NCBI GenBank assembly: GCA_033026295.1
Contig: CM065176.1
Span: 1,872,501 to 1,936,500, forward strand
Length of the DNA stretch: 64,000 nucleotides
Reading direction: 5' to 3'
DNA from: Channa striata
Taxonomy: Eukaryota; Chordata; Actinopteri; Anabantiformes; Channidae
The notes beneath the pieces were generated by a model. It saw only the letters and a list, made by a program, of their open reading frames with translations, did no database searches and had not been told where the DNA came from. The translations under genes and the position numbers were made by a program. Of this stretch, positions 1 to 12,000 are shown piece after piece (position 1 is the first letter of the stretch; each line of letters begins with the position of its first letter).

Positions 1-3000
1 TGTGAGGTTACACACCATGGGAGTGAGATTGTTCGATGGTTAAAACACCAGAGTACAAACAAACCCTGGGGCACTAGCAGCCCATCAGTTTTTCCATCTT
101 TTCCCATGTATGCAAATAAGTATGCTAATCATGTCTAATTACAACCAATCACGTCCACACGATGGTTTCATCCTGCAGACGGCACCTTATATCTTATTGG
201 ATGAAAAGCTTTTAAACTCTGTCCATTTTAGCAATTAAATTATTAATTTCACGAGGTTATAATGATTCATCTATTGCCCAAATGTGTCTTTTTCTCTTCA
301 TCGTTAGTGTTTTCTTCATGGCCATACATGCTTGACTTTACTGACTGTGTCATTCCTCCTGCCTCCAATTAAAACAAGCCTTTCAGTGCCATTACAGCTC
401 ATCCATGGAAACTGCTAATTATCAAACACAATCTCACTTAGCAGGACAGACATGGCCTCCAGGTCATTCGAGCTGGGCTACGTTGGTTTCTCTGTCACAC
501 TCTGTGAATTATCTCACTCGCTTTTTGTCTATAATTAGTTGTTTCTTTTCCTTTCTCCAAACGAGGTGAAAGGACTGGGTATATTTTCGAGTGACTAATC
601 TTTGTGCATTAGTCTTTTGGTTCTTTGACATGCTTGTTAACAGCTGGAGTTACTACTTTCTGCACATGCATTCAAATGTACAACACCTAGTCTTGTTTAT
701 CATAGGTTTGGACCGGGTGCCTACAGGAAGATGGCAGTGTGTTGTGGTTCTTTGTCCTGCTGCATGATGAAGGTCCTCAAAATTAATTTTGATGCATTTC
801 TCTACAAATCCTTCATTTTAATACACAAATTCAGTGTTTAGACATGTGCTCCCAATCAGCAATCCATCAACCAAGAGAGAACATCCACTCCCCAGGCCAT
901 GCCCTACTGGGTAGGGGCCGTCACAGACAGCAAAATCATTGCACTCAGGATGAGACCAGCTAAAGTTACAGGTAATTATTATTTTACAGTTACATTTTAC
1001 AGTTTTTGTTGATAATCATGAAGGTTTTGGGACTGTTATGAAAAGCGTGAGCACCATGGAAAGCTCCAGGAAAAAGGCCACTGACAGAAATTTAACTCTA
1101 AAAGTACGCTGTTAAAAACGTGAACGACAACTCGGTCCTCAACAGGCTACCAAACTCACAATGCCGCAATAAAACTTGATTAATAATACCTTAAGCTGCA
1201 AATGGACTTATAGTTTATGATATGGGTAATTACTCTCTGGATATTGTTGCTAGATCATCTTCTGTCACACTGCTGTTTTCTCATGCTCTTGCTACACTTT
1301 CTAACATTTCACCTGGTGCATTGTGTGTTGTCTCGACAAGCCTTTACTGTGTAGTATAGACATAATGTCTCTCAGACCAATCAGATTTCATTCCCACCGC
1401 AGCAGCAGTGTGATGATTTTTACTGAAGATTTATACTGAAAAATCTGATCCTATGCTAGTCATGTGAGACTGTCATGTGTTCACACTGGAAAAGTGGACA
1501 AATCAGGAAGCAGTACGCAGACTACAACAACAGCAAAACGCCCTACACAAATAATAATACACAGTTGAATAAAATAAAATGAATTGTGGATTTTGTGGTG
1601 AAACAGCCCTAAGGAGAAGTGTAAGTGTATTTTGAATTTGTCATGAAATGTAACTACAATATGAGTCATGTCCTTAGACTTGTACATACTTTCAGTTTGA
1701 AGTCATCCAGCATCAGTTGCCCCTACCACATGATTAAAGAGCCGAGGAGTCACTTGCCTGTTGAAGATGATGTCTCTCACCATACAGTGCCATTAAACTA
1801 GTGGCTGGTGTGACACAGTATCCTGCCTCAAACAGTGACAACTGCCACATTGTTTTACAAACTAGAAGGGACGTTGACATGGTTGATTCCTAATGTTACG
1901 TGATGTGCTCGGTTACAATATCAGTTGTTTCACACTGGACTTGGGCTGTGGTCACCTGTGCAGAAGCCCTGGGTTTTGTCGACCCAAGCCAACCCTGGCC
2001 TTACAATCTTTAAATAGTACGTGACCGCACAGTGTTTTCTCCAGCTACTAGATATCACCAAACACAGTGGTTATTGTACTAGTCCAAATAGCCTATATAG
2101 TTAATTAAAGGACAGTGTTGCATGAACATGAGCTTTTCTATAAAAATAAAATCACAATTTTTCTCATCTGTATATTAGTCCGTTTCTCTGTACTTGATCA
2201 GACTACGACTGATAGCTAATCGAAGCAGAAGAGTGAGGAATTAAAAACAATGGTACCCTTTTGACAGGGTCTGCACTGTCAGAGATCAGATATTAACCAG
2301 CTCTACGACCACATTTAAAAGTGGCTCAGATCCGATGAGATCTGATTTGAAGTAAAAAGTAGCCTAAAGTAAAGTGGATGTGGACACAGCTGTGGTGTAA
2401 GACAAAAGTTGTTAAAGTGACCTTGAATGCATACAAATTTATTTTAAAAGAAGAAATGTCAGTTGTCTGGACTTAGGCTTGCTGGGCAACCATTTTATAA
2501 AGTAGAAGATAAGAAAATCAGTACACCACAGTTTACTGTAAATCAAAAAAAGAGATTATTCTTTAATATATTCCAAAGCTTCCATTGTTTTCCTGTCTGT
2601 CCTGGTGCAAAACTGAGGCCACAACACCTTCCAAAGAGAGGAAGGCCTGTGCGGATTACCCAAAGTGATGCTGACAGGATGGTCAACATGTGTACACACA
2701 CACAATGTGACATGTGCCATCACATGCTTCACACGTGTTCTGTGTGAGAATGAACGTCTCTCACACCACGCTGATAGAGGCATCAGCAGAACAACAGACA
2801 AAAAGCAAATCAAATAAAATGAAGAGAAGGAATTATGAGCTACCACAGTGAGTAAACAGGAAAAGAGAGAAGGAGAACTCCCATTGCAGCACTTAAGGTG
2901 CTTTGCACAGCATGTGCTTTCATTGGCATACAGTTTTTGAGGTGGAACTCGTAGTAACATCCTTTTTTGTGCGGAGTGAACTCCTCGTGTGTCTTGTGCT

Positions 3001-3299
3001 GAGGGGCAGAAGCTGCTGAATTCTTGATCTTCCTTAAAAACATTAAAAGTGAGAGAATTTTGATTTTTTTTTTAAAGATCTTTAGGGAACAATTTTGTTA
3101 CAGAGTTTGTGGTATTTTCCTATTGCAAGTCCTATAATGTCCAAGTGCAACTTTGGCCTATTTGCCAGCACCTTTGGTAAGACTCTATGCCTCACACAAA
3201 AGTGTGACATTTCAAGCTTTTTGTGGGCAAAATAAAGTTTTACAACATGACACAAAAATTAGGGCACTCCTGGAGCATACCTGCAATACCTCTGGCAAA
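1..3299. other. Intron or upstream DNA with nothing recognised
   Basis: AT-rich DNA with only short chance ORFs. I found no CCP-like exon, tRNA or clear transposon. It presumably lies in an intron of the carboxypeptidase gene, because its upstream exons must be further left. Confidence 0.4.
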
Positions 3300-3900
3300 T
3301 TAGGACCCAAGTACTTCGAAAAAGGTCTATAAAAGAGCCACAGGCAAACCATCAACCTCAGGAGACTTGTGTAATGCCAGTTGTCCAATGGCTGCCGTCA
3401 GCTCAGCTAGACTGAGCTCTGCATCCAGAGCAGCATGTTCATTAGGTCTCAGCTGGGGTAGTACAGTCCTGGTCACACTCCTGAAAGAACTGTAAAGCTC
3501 CACAGTGTGACGTCTCATCTCAGCTTGCTGACCTGGCACCCTAACATTGGAGAACTGTAGGCAGAACATTTGCTGCCTCTGAGATGCAATTTTCTTTCCA
3601 TATGTCCACTACACAGTCATTGTTGTCGAGTTGTGTCAATGGATCCTTCATCCTCCTGAGTACCTCAGCCTTTTCTGAGCCTTTATTGGGAGCATAAATA
3701 TTTAAAAAGGAAAACAGATCTCATTGCTGAGCGCTGATATGCTGCAACGTGCTCTGCACTGCCTGTTTGCTAGATAAAAGCACAGCGACCCCTGCACTGA
3801 AGTTGGAGCTGTGGTTAAGAAGAGACTGGCCAGCCCATCACATGGCCCTCTCTACGTTATGAGGGATATCAGTGTGTGTTTCCTAGAGGATAAATACATA
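3300..3900 (-). mobile_element. L1/Tx1-type LINE fragment, internally deleted
   Basis: Read on the minus strand, the right part encodes SSNFSAGVAVLLSSKQ and then LFSFLNIYAPNKGSEKAEV, an L1-type endonuclease signature (NIYAPN). The left part (3327-3569) gives ELSLAELTAAIGQLALHKSP followed by EVDGLP, the start of an L1/Tx1 reverse transcriptase (usual form KSPGxDGLP). The intervening endonuclease end and linker are shortened and stops interrupt the frame. It is a dead fragment. Confidence 0.6.
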
Positions 3901-3933
3901 AGCCACTAAAAGCTCTGTTCTGTCTTTCAGAAT

Positions 3934-4942
3934 CAGAATCAGAAACTGTTTATTGCCAGGCAGAGTTAAGAACACTTAACAGTACTAGGAATTTGTCTTG
4001 GTGTAGGCATGGCATGCAACAAACATGTTCTTGGCCGTGGTTGCAGTGAGCCAGACTGTGATGGTAGAATCGAATTAGTTATGACAGCGTAAAAGTTCAC
4101 CTGCATCTTTACAGGGAGGTGGAACTTCTTTATCTGTTGTAAGAAGTACAGCCTCTGCTGAGCCTTGTTGGTGAGGGAGCTGATGTTCTGCTCCCACCTG
4201 AGTCACCGGAGTGTCACAGAGGATGACGGGGAGAGAGCGTTAGGCCCTTCATGCAATCCACTGGAGATGATAGATCCACTTCCTATCATCTCCACTGTCC
4301 TAAGAGCACTGAGCTCCAGGTTGTTTATGCTGCACCATGACAACATGACCTACTCCTGTAGACCGACTCGTCTCCATCAGAGATGAGGCAGATGAGGGTG
4401 GTGTCATCTGCAAACTTCAGGAGTTTAACAGACTGATGTCCAGACTTGCAGTTATTGGTGTACTGGGAGAATAACCAAAGAGAGAAGATGCAGCCTTCTG
4501 GGATTCACTGCTGATGGTCCGTGAGCCTGAGACATCCTTTCCCAGCTTCACGAACTGCCTTCTGTCCGTCAGGAAATCCGTAATCCACCTGCACACAGAC
4601 TCGGGCACGTTCAACTGGGATAGCTTGTCTCTGACCAGAGCTGATATGATTGTGCTGAAGACAGAGCTGAAATCCACAAACAGAATCCCGACATAGGATC
4701 CTGGAGAGTCCAGATGCTGGAGGATGAAGTGGAGGGTCATGTTTACAGCCTGGTCTACAGATCTGTTGGCTCTGTTCAATAGACTTCATGACCACAGAAG
4801 TTGTAGAAGATTCCTGTGAACCTAAGGTTTTTAGGGGCTGGCACGATGGCAGAAGCCTTAAAGCAGGCTGGCATATGACAGGTCTCCAGTCATGTATTGA
4901 AAATGTCTGTGAACACTGGGGACAGTATGCCACAAGACAGAT
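3934..4942 (-). mobile_element. CR1-like LINE fragment with RT domain and 3' tail
   Basis: The minus strand carries reverse transcriptase pieces: ILFVDFSSVFSTI (motif A region, within 4417-4779), WITDFLTDRRQFVKLG, and LKFADDTTLIC (FADD catalytic motif, near 4384-4430). The 3' end is at about 3937, where the plus strand reads AGAATCAGAATCAGAAAC, a tail found on many teleost LINE and SINE copies. Frameshifts break the ORF after motif A. The copy is 5'-truncated; clade (L2/Rex1 area) is uncertain. Confidence 0.65.
4417..4779 (-). pseudogene. Broken reverse transcriptase ORF (120 codons) of the CR1-like LINE
   Basis: The frame covers RT fingers and palm: NRSVDQAVNMTLHFILQHLD, FVDFSSVFSTII and RWITDFLTDRRQFVK. 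After SGSRTIS the expected GxPQG motif is lost to a frameshift, so the palm continues in another frame. No function is expected. Confidence 0.6.
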
Positions 4943-4978
4943 ACAAAACTTGGCAATCAAAATTTAAGTTTCATTTAC

Positions 4979-5165
4979 TTTATCCATCCACCCATTATCA
5001 TGGGGAGGCTGGAGCATATCCCAGCTGTCACTGGGCAAGACGAGGCGGAAACCAGTGCAGACAAGGGGCGAACATGAAAACTGTACACAGAAAGGCTACA
5101 CTAAGCAGGTAGATTTGATCCGAGGACATTCTAGCCCAACCACTCCCCCACCGTGCTGCCATGAA
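4979..5165. repeat. Dispersed teleost repeat fragment
   Basis: TATCCATCCACCCATTATC, GGCTGGAGCATATCCCAGCT and CACTGGGCAAGACGAGGC form a pattern seen again near 26215-26345 in this window (ATCCATTATTCTTAACCGCT, CTATCCCCGCTGTCATTGGG). It resembles a very common fish repeat. Class (SINE or non-autonomous DNA element) is not resolved here. Confidence 0.5.
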
Positions 5166-5888
5166 TGCAAATGCATTTACATATTTTGTGTTAAAATTTT
5201 AAATCATTTTGACATTTATGTGTTGTCCCTTTGACATTAAAGAACCAGCTAAAAAACTAAATGTGAAAATGTTCAGTGGGATGAATACTTTCCTTGGCAT
5301 GCTACGGTATTCGCCGTGTAATCACTGACAATCAGAGATGTAAATCATGACCCCTGAACACTGCAATTATCACTCTGACACTGTCACTATTACTGACACG
5401 TTTATAGATTATTGTGATGCACAAAGAGGAAAACCCATCAGCACAAATTCAATTAAAGACCTGATCAGGATAATTGAATGATGGCTGGCACTGAGAGAAG
5501 CGCCACTATTTCATGCCACAGGAAAAGCGATGCCTTTCTGTTGAGCCACTTGCCGCTCTGTTATACTTGTGAAAACATCATGATTTGGTCGAATGGTGCA
5601 AACACAACTGGGTTGTGATGAAGAACCACAAATTCAGGGCAAAGTTAAGTTAAAAAATAAGCCTGGTTAGGCTTAGGCAAAGTCAAAGTGTAATAGATCT
5701 ACTTCATCTTAAACCAGAGTGTGAAATACTGGAGTGATCAGTGTTAAAGCACATGACATGATTTTACTTGGCTTTCACAGGTACGATCTCTAAAATTGTT
5801 ACTGCGTAAGTTGCGGAAACTCGGACTATCCCCATACTGCCATATATGACATTACCGGACAAATGCTAATACTTGTGTCTATCTGCAG

Positions 5889-6069
5889 GTAATCGCCCCT
5901 GTGTTGTGCTGACAGGCCGTGTCCATCCTGGTGAGTCCAATGCCAGCTGGGTGATGAAGGGCACCCTGGATTTCCTGTGCAGCAACGACCCCGTGGCCCA
6001 GTGTGTGAGGGAAGCCTTTGTATTTAAGATTATCCCAATGCTCAACCCAGATGGAGTCATCAACGGCAC
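5889..6069 (+). CDS. agbl1: agbl1-like exon with HxxE zinc motif
   Basis: The exon follows a TCTGCAG acceptor and ends before a GTGAGT donor; 181 bp, entering in phase 1 and leaving in phase 2. It encodes [20 protein letters not shown] and continues to [12 protein letters not shown]. His at 5924-5926 and Glu at 5933-5935 are the first two zinc ligands expected for M14 enzymes. PMLNPDGV is a strongly conserved CCP stretch. The preceding exon, which must end in phase 1, was not found in 1-5888, so the upstream intron is at least 5.9 kb. Confidence 0.9.
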
Positions 6070-9000
6070 GTGAGTAGGAGGCAGAGGAACTACACTACAT
6101 GTTGTCATTTGCCTTAGAGGTTGAGATGGAAAACTGTGGCAAAACTAGAGAGAATAATTATGAATTTAGGTTAATGCATAACAGCAAACAATAACCATGG
6201 TAAAGCCTTAACTGGGACATGTGGCAATGTGCAATGTAATAATTAAAACAGACTAGTTCAATAACTGGATAATTTCAAGGGAGATGTACCTTTTTAACCC
6301 AACCTTTAGATTTCAATTGAATGTGGGAACAGATGCCTTACGTTTATTGTGAGCAGTTGGAGCTTTATATTTGATATGTTCAGAGTTTGTATCCTCTAGT
6401 TGCACTGAGCTGCTTCCCTTTACAAAGTAGAGACCTGTGTGAGTGTAACGGGCCCTCACATTGGGCAGCTGGTCCTGGAATGTCAGGGACACCTCATTAA
6501 TAAACAAACAGAAATGGTCCATGTTTAAGCCAGTTTGCATTAAATTTCCAATGTGCCAGTATGTTGGACATTCAGCTGTCTTCCCTTCTGAGTCTCATAC
6601 GAACAGTTGCTGCTGCCCGATCAGAAGGACTGAAAGAGTTAGTTTCATCCTCTGCATGGATGTTGTTATGTCAATTTAAAATTTCCTTAGTATTTTGACA
6701 CTGGGTAATTCAAATTAATTCAATTCAACTTTATTTATATAGTGCCAATTTACAACAAGGTCATCTCAAGGCACTTTACATAATAAAGCCAAGACTATAC
6801 AAACATTTAGAGAAAACCCAACAAATCCCACTTGAGCAAGCCATAGGCAACAGTGGAGAGGAAAAACTCCCTTTACTGGAAGAAACCTCCAGCAGAACCA
6901 GGCTCAGGGTGGACGGACATCTGCCTTGACCGGTTGGGCTGAGTGAAAAGTGGAGAGAGAAAAGAACAGAGCAACAAAAGCAACAACAAAACATTGGGCA
7001 AGTTAGTGGAACTGGTGCGAACTGGAGGACATACAGCGCCTAATCTGGGGACATCTGAAGACAGGGACAGAAAGAGGGAGACAGAGAGAGAGAAAGACGG
7101 TTACGGGACAAAGAAGATACAGAGTTAATGTCACAGTGGTGACATTATAGATGTGGGGTGAGAGGAGAGAATGAAGAGAAGAGGAAGTGGCTCAGTGCAG
7201 AGTCCCCCAGCAGTCTAAGCCTATAGCAGCATGACTATAACCAACAATAAGCTTTATCGAAGAGGAAGGTTTTGAGCCTAGTGTTAAAAGTAGAGAGGAT
7301 GACTCCTTCCCGAATCTGGACTGGGAGCTGGTTCCACAGGAGAGGAGCTTGATAGCAAAGGCTCTGCCTCCCATTCTATTTTTGGAAATTCTGGGAACCA
7401 TAAGTAGGCCTGCATTTTCAAGGAGATCTTTTGTATAATGGAGCTTGACCGTTTAAAGCTTTATAAGTAAGAAGAAGGGTTTTAAATTTTATTCTACATT
7501 TAATGGGAACCCAATGGAGAGAAGCTAATGAAGGTGGAATTTGATCTCTCTTACCAATCCCAGTCAGTAATCTAGCTGCAGCATTTTGGGTTAATTAAAG
7601 GCTTTTTAGAGAGTTACTGGGCAGCCTGAAAGTAGAGAATTACAGTAGTCCAATCTAGAAATAACGAATGCATGAACCAGTTTTTCAGCATCGTTTGAGA
7701 CAGGATGTTCCTAATTTTGGCAATGTTCCGTAGATGGAAGAAGGCTGTTCAAGAGATTAGTTTTATGTGTGAGGGAGATGAGAAATCCTGGTCAAAAATG
7801 ACTCCAAGATTCCTTGCAGTACTACTGGGGGCCAGAGTTATGTCACCTAAAGTAGCGATATCGTTAGAAAACATGTTTCTTAGACTCTTAGCCCAAATAC
7901 ATAACTTCAGTTTTATCTGAGTTTAGGAAAAGGAAATTATACGTCATCCAGTCCCTTATGTCTTTTAGACATGCTTGTAGTTTGATTAATTGATTTGTTT
8001 CATCAGGTTTCATAGATAGATATAACTGCGTGTCATCAGCATAGCAGTGAAATCACAGCAGTGAGTGTTTTACAGAGGATAAGTGGTCACATCTTTTCTG
8101 CGTTCTATTATGTTCTTTGTTGTGCTGGACCCCTACATTAGTGCGTAAAACAGTTTTACAGACCTTACGAGAAGATAGACTGGGCACACATCTTCAACAG
8201 ATTAGAATAAAGCGCCACTACAGGGACACTTCTATATCTGTGCTGCTGATAAGACGACCATGTCTCAGTCAGAACTGCAAGCTTGGACTATCACTCTCTG
8301 AGCAAAGCTGCAGTCCAGTTCAAGTGATTTGGTTAAGTTGAATGTACTAATTAGTGTCCACTACACATCAGTTAGAGTTTCTGTTTTTTGATTACTCTGC
8401 ATTAAATGTGTTTTTCATGAATATAAAGACCTGCAAACTGTTGTAAAATCTTCAAGGCAGGTAATTGTCCATACTTTTGTGTTTCTGTTTACCTATTTAT
8501 AAACCCATAACAAAAAAAAAAAGACTGTTGCTGTAAGTGTGAATGTGTCCAATGCCAAACACAAGTACAACATTAAGAATTTACTGGGGCACAGCAGGTC
8601 ATCGTTGGTTCAGGTGGTGTCACAGTTAAAGGGGAGGGCTAAGTAACTAAATAATCTGAATGATCACAGTGCCTCGTGGAACAAAGCTGGGGTCGACTTC
8701 CGACTGATATTAAAATGCTGCACAGAGATATAATTAGATTAGATATAATTAGAACAAACACTGGACTAAAAAGACATGGTATGTTTTCTTAACAACAGAC
8801 CCAGAGACTTGTCTGTTACAGTCTGTGCACAAGATTGTGTTGAGACAAGCTTATAAACCCGAGCAGAAACAAAGTGATTTTTGGCAAAAAATACTTTTGA
8901 ACTTGCCGATATTTATATCAAACGACGATAGAACTGTTTGATTAAAAGCGTCTTAATCAGAGCCGGTTCCTTCAATTTTTGGCCATTCAGAATAAACTAT

Positions 9001-12000
9001 GGGTGTAGCAGGCAACAGCACATCTACCTGTCTGAACACAGACACACAGTGAAATACATCGGTTTGAACATGCTCTAATTAAAATAAAACAAGAGGTTTG
9101 GGTTTATTTCAAGGTTGTCCTGTCCTACAAAGTCCAAACGGCTTGTCCTCATGACCTGAAGCGCGCGATTTATCTCAGTCTGTCTCTCCCTTTTCATTTG
9201 ATTGCACCGTCTCATTGTCTCTCGGGTTTGTGTGATGTAAGTCTTGCTACACAGTTCTGACAAGTCACATTGCAGGGATTCAGTTGTTGCTCTGCCAGCC
9301 TTCCCTCCATTCCTCGTTCCTTGCGTTCTTGGGTCGGTTCAGTGAGCTTGATATTAGGGAGAAACTGGAGCTATGGTTTTAAGGTTTCACTTATCTTCAG
9401 GTATGGAGAATTATGTTGGTTAAAATCTATGCATTATAAAACTGAGCATTTGTGTTCATAGGAGGATATCAGTCCGTCCCTCTATTGTCAGTTATGCAGC
9501 TGGGTCACAGGCTCATCCATACATGTCTTGCCCCAATGACACTTTGCGGTTTCTTTAGCCGGAGCCCAAGGCATCCAGCATATTCTGGATCCCACGTCTC
9601 CTATCAGTTGTGCAACCACAAAAATCATCTAACAGTATTAGTGCCGGGGTCATCTACCATTTTTTTTCCTGCTACATGCAACTAAAAATGTTAAAATGAG
9701 TTAAACGTTCTTACCGTTCGAGCCACAATAAAGCAGGACAAACTTGGACACATCTACTATCGTTCTCTCCTTCAATAAGCAGGCTCAAAAAGAAACCTCT
9801 GTGTATGTTGTACTGACAGTAGCATAATAGTATAATAAATCAAAATGCAAAACAATTATTAAAAATAACAGCCACAAAAAGTTGTAGATATATACATATA
9901 TATACCATATCCAGGAAGTAAGAGGCTAACAGACCTTAATCTACCACCACTAGTCTGTTGGCATTACAGCTTGCAGCTCAGTCTAAAGCCTGTGTACAGG
10001 ACGTAACAAAGGAGAGCGAGGAATCAGCAGTATCTGGGCAGACTGCCGTGCATCAGCTGATAACGTGTTTGCACTGAATGGAGTCTGCAGCGCAGAAGGT
10101 GTGAACGTGTTTGACTTCGTACCAAAAATACAGATACAGCTGTCATTCATCTTATACGAAGACTAGGTAGCCTGCAAAAACTGTAGTAGACCACGTACGA
10201 TATCCGGAGGGTGTCGGCCTTCCTCAAATCCATGACACATGTAGACTGGATGGACAGAGTCCTCCGGCCCCTAGAGGAGCCTTGTAAGGGGACGAAATGA
10301 TGCCCATTTGTATTGAAATGACAGTAGAATGTGAGCATCGGGCTGAGTTAAAGCTTACAGGATGGAATATTACCTGGCATGATATGGCCATGACAAACGA
10401 ACACACACACACACACACACAGGAGGGTAGGAAACAAGAGCAACAGAGCAAATGCTGTGGAAAATAACAGTTTAAAGTGTGTTAGATCCCTGTGTGTTTG
10501 TGTGTCTGCAGCCCTGGGATGAATCTGAGGCTTGGTCGCAGCACACACTCGCACACACACACACAGACACGCACACACACACACACACACACTGTGAGGA
10601 GGAGAGAGAGAAGTAAGAGCAAGACAGAGCTGTAAACAGTGTAAAAAGAGAAATGGGGGGAGACACAGAAGAACAAATCAATACAGCTAAAGGAGGAACC
10701 CACACACACACATTCGTCTCCCATTGGACAATTCATCCATGGAGTCAGTGGCAGCCAACTGCTTTAGTCCACACATGGACCTGGCTAATGTAACAAGCCT
10801 CACAGAGATTCTATGTCTGGAAGAGCTTCAGTGATTTCAAGTTAGTGAACAAAAATAAGATGGACCAGATCATTTGTCACACACTCGATTCTGTGAGAAA
10901 AAGTTGTTTAAAACATTTAAGACTCGCTGGAGTGTCACAGTGGCAGGACATGTTCTACAGGTTTCTTCCCAAAACAAACCATCAAAGAAAACCTGGAATA
11001 TAAAAAAGTTACTTAGACAAACGCTGTGTCTGACTTGGTGACATCACAGATGCAGTAATTGTTGGGTTGTTCACACTCACTGACCAACCGGCTGGAACTG
11101 AATGTTGTTCCCCTTTCAGGACTCGTTACGGTTTAATCGCCCATTCTCGCTCTCTCTCTGCGGCGTAGTTCCTTTGAATAGCTTCACAGCTGATTTGCTG
11201 TGACTGATTACGCCTAGCTCAGCGCAGTCAAGCTTACCGACTGACACACATGCACACACACACTGCTGCAATATCACACTAGCAAATAAGCTTATTGAAT
11301 TCAGGATAGACACACATGCATGTGCGTATATCATGTCCTTTACACCTTTGTAGTGTGTCTGCAGTGAAACCAACACTGAGCGAACGCTGTGTGGCTGAAA
11401 TTAGACTTTTTATGTTGTGACTACAGTCACACACAGGATTTATTATTGTCGGACGACGATAAATTAAAACACTGGGGTTCTCTTTTCTATATTTTATGCA
11501 GCAGCATATAATGTTATCACATGCTGTATTAAATGAAATGACAAAATGTCTTTTACCTCTGTAATTAGGCCATCAAATGAGGTAACAATAAAGCCAGAAA
11601 AGAGCAACAAAGAGACATGACACAAGCTACTGTGTATAGAATTAACATGGTGTATTTGAAATGCTTTGGTAGTCAGTGGTTAGAAGAATTCAACACGCTT
11701 TGTCGCAATGCAAAGCTTGTAACTCCAGCCCTTGAAATAATCACCGGTCTGCTCGAACTGCAGCTTGCATTTCTCTTGCACTGTTCACGTGTGACTGCTG
11801 CACGAAGCAAATTTGATATTCCACATACACTTTTCATGCATTTACACAGAACAGTGTGTTAGGTTGCGAGGTATAAAGCACACACCCCAAACAGCAGCAT
11901 CTTCAATCTATGACCTCAAGCTGCTTTTTTGATTCATTAACTGATTGGAAGTTAACACCACTATCAAATTTGTTGTATAACTACAATTTAGACGAGCTTG

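Noticed and set aside
5781..5805. Possible 25-bp micro-exon between TTTCACAG and GTAAGT
   Set aside because: The splice-like flanks are attractive, but the peptide in any frame does not match CCP sequence. Ending phase and length do not link sensibly to the following exon, and no upstream exon was found.
10348..10736. Minus-strand ORFs rich in CVCVCV
   Set aside because: They are translations of the CA microsatellites.
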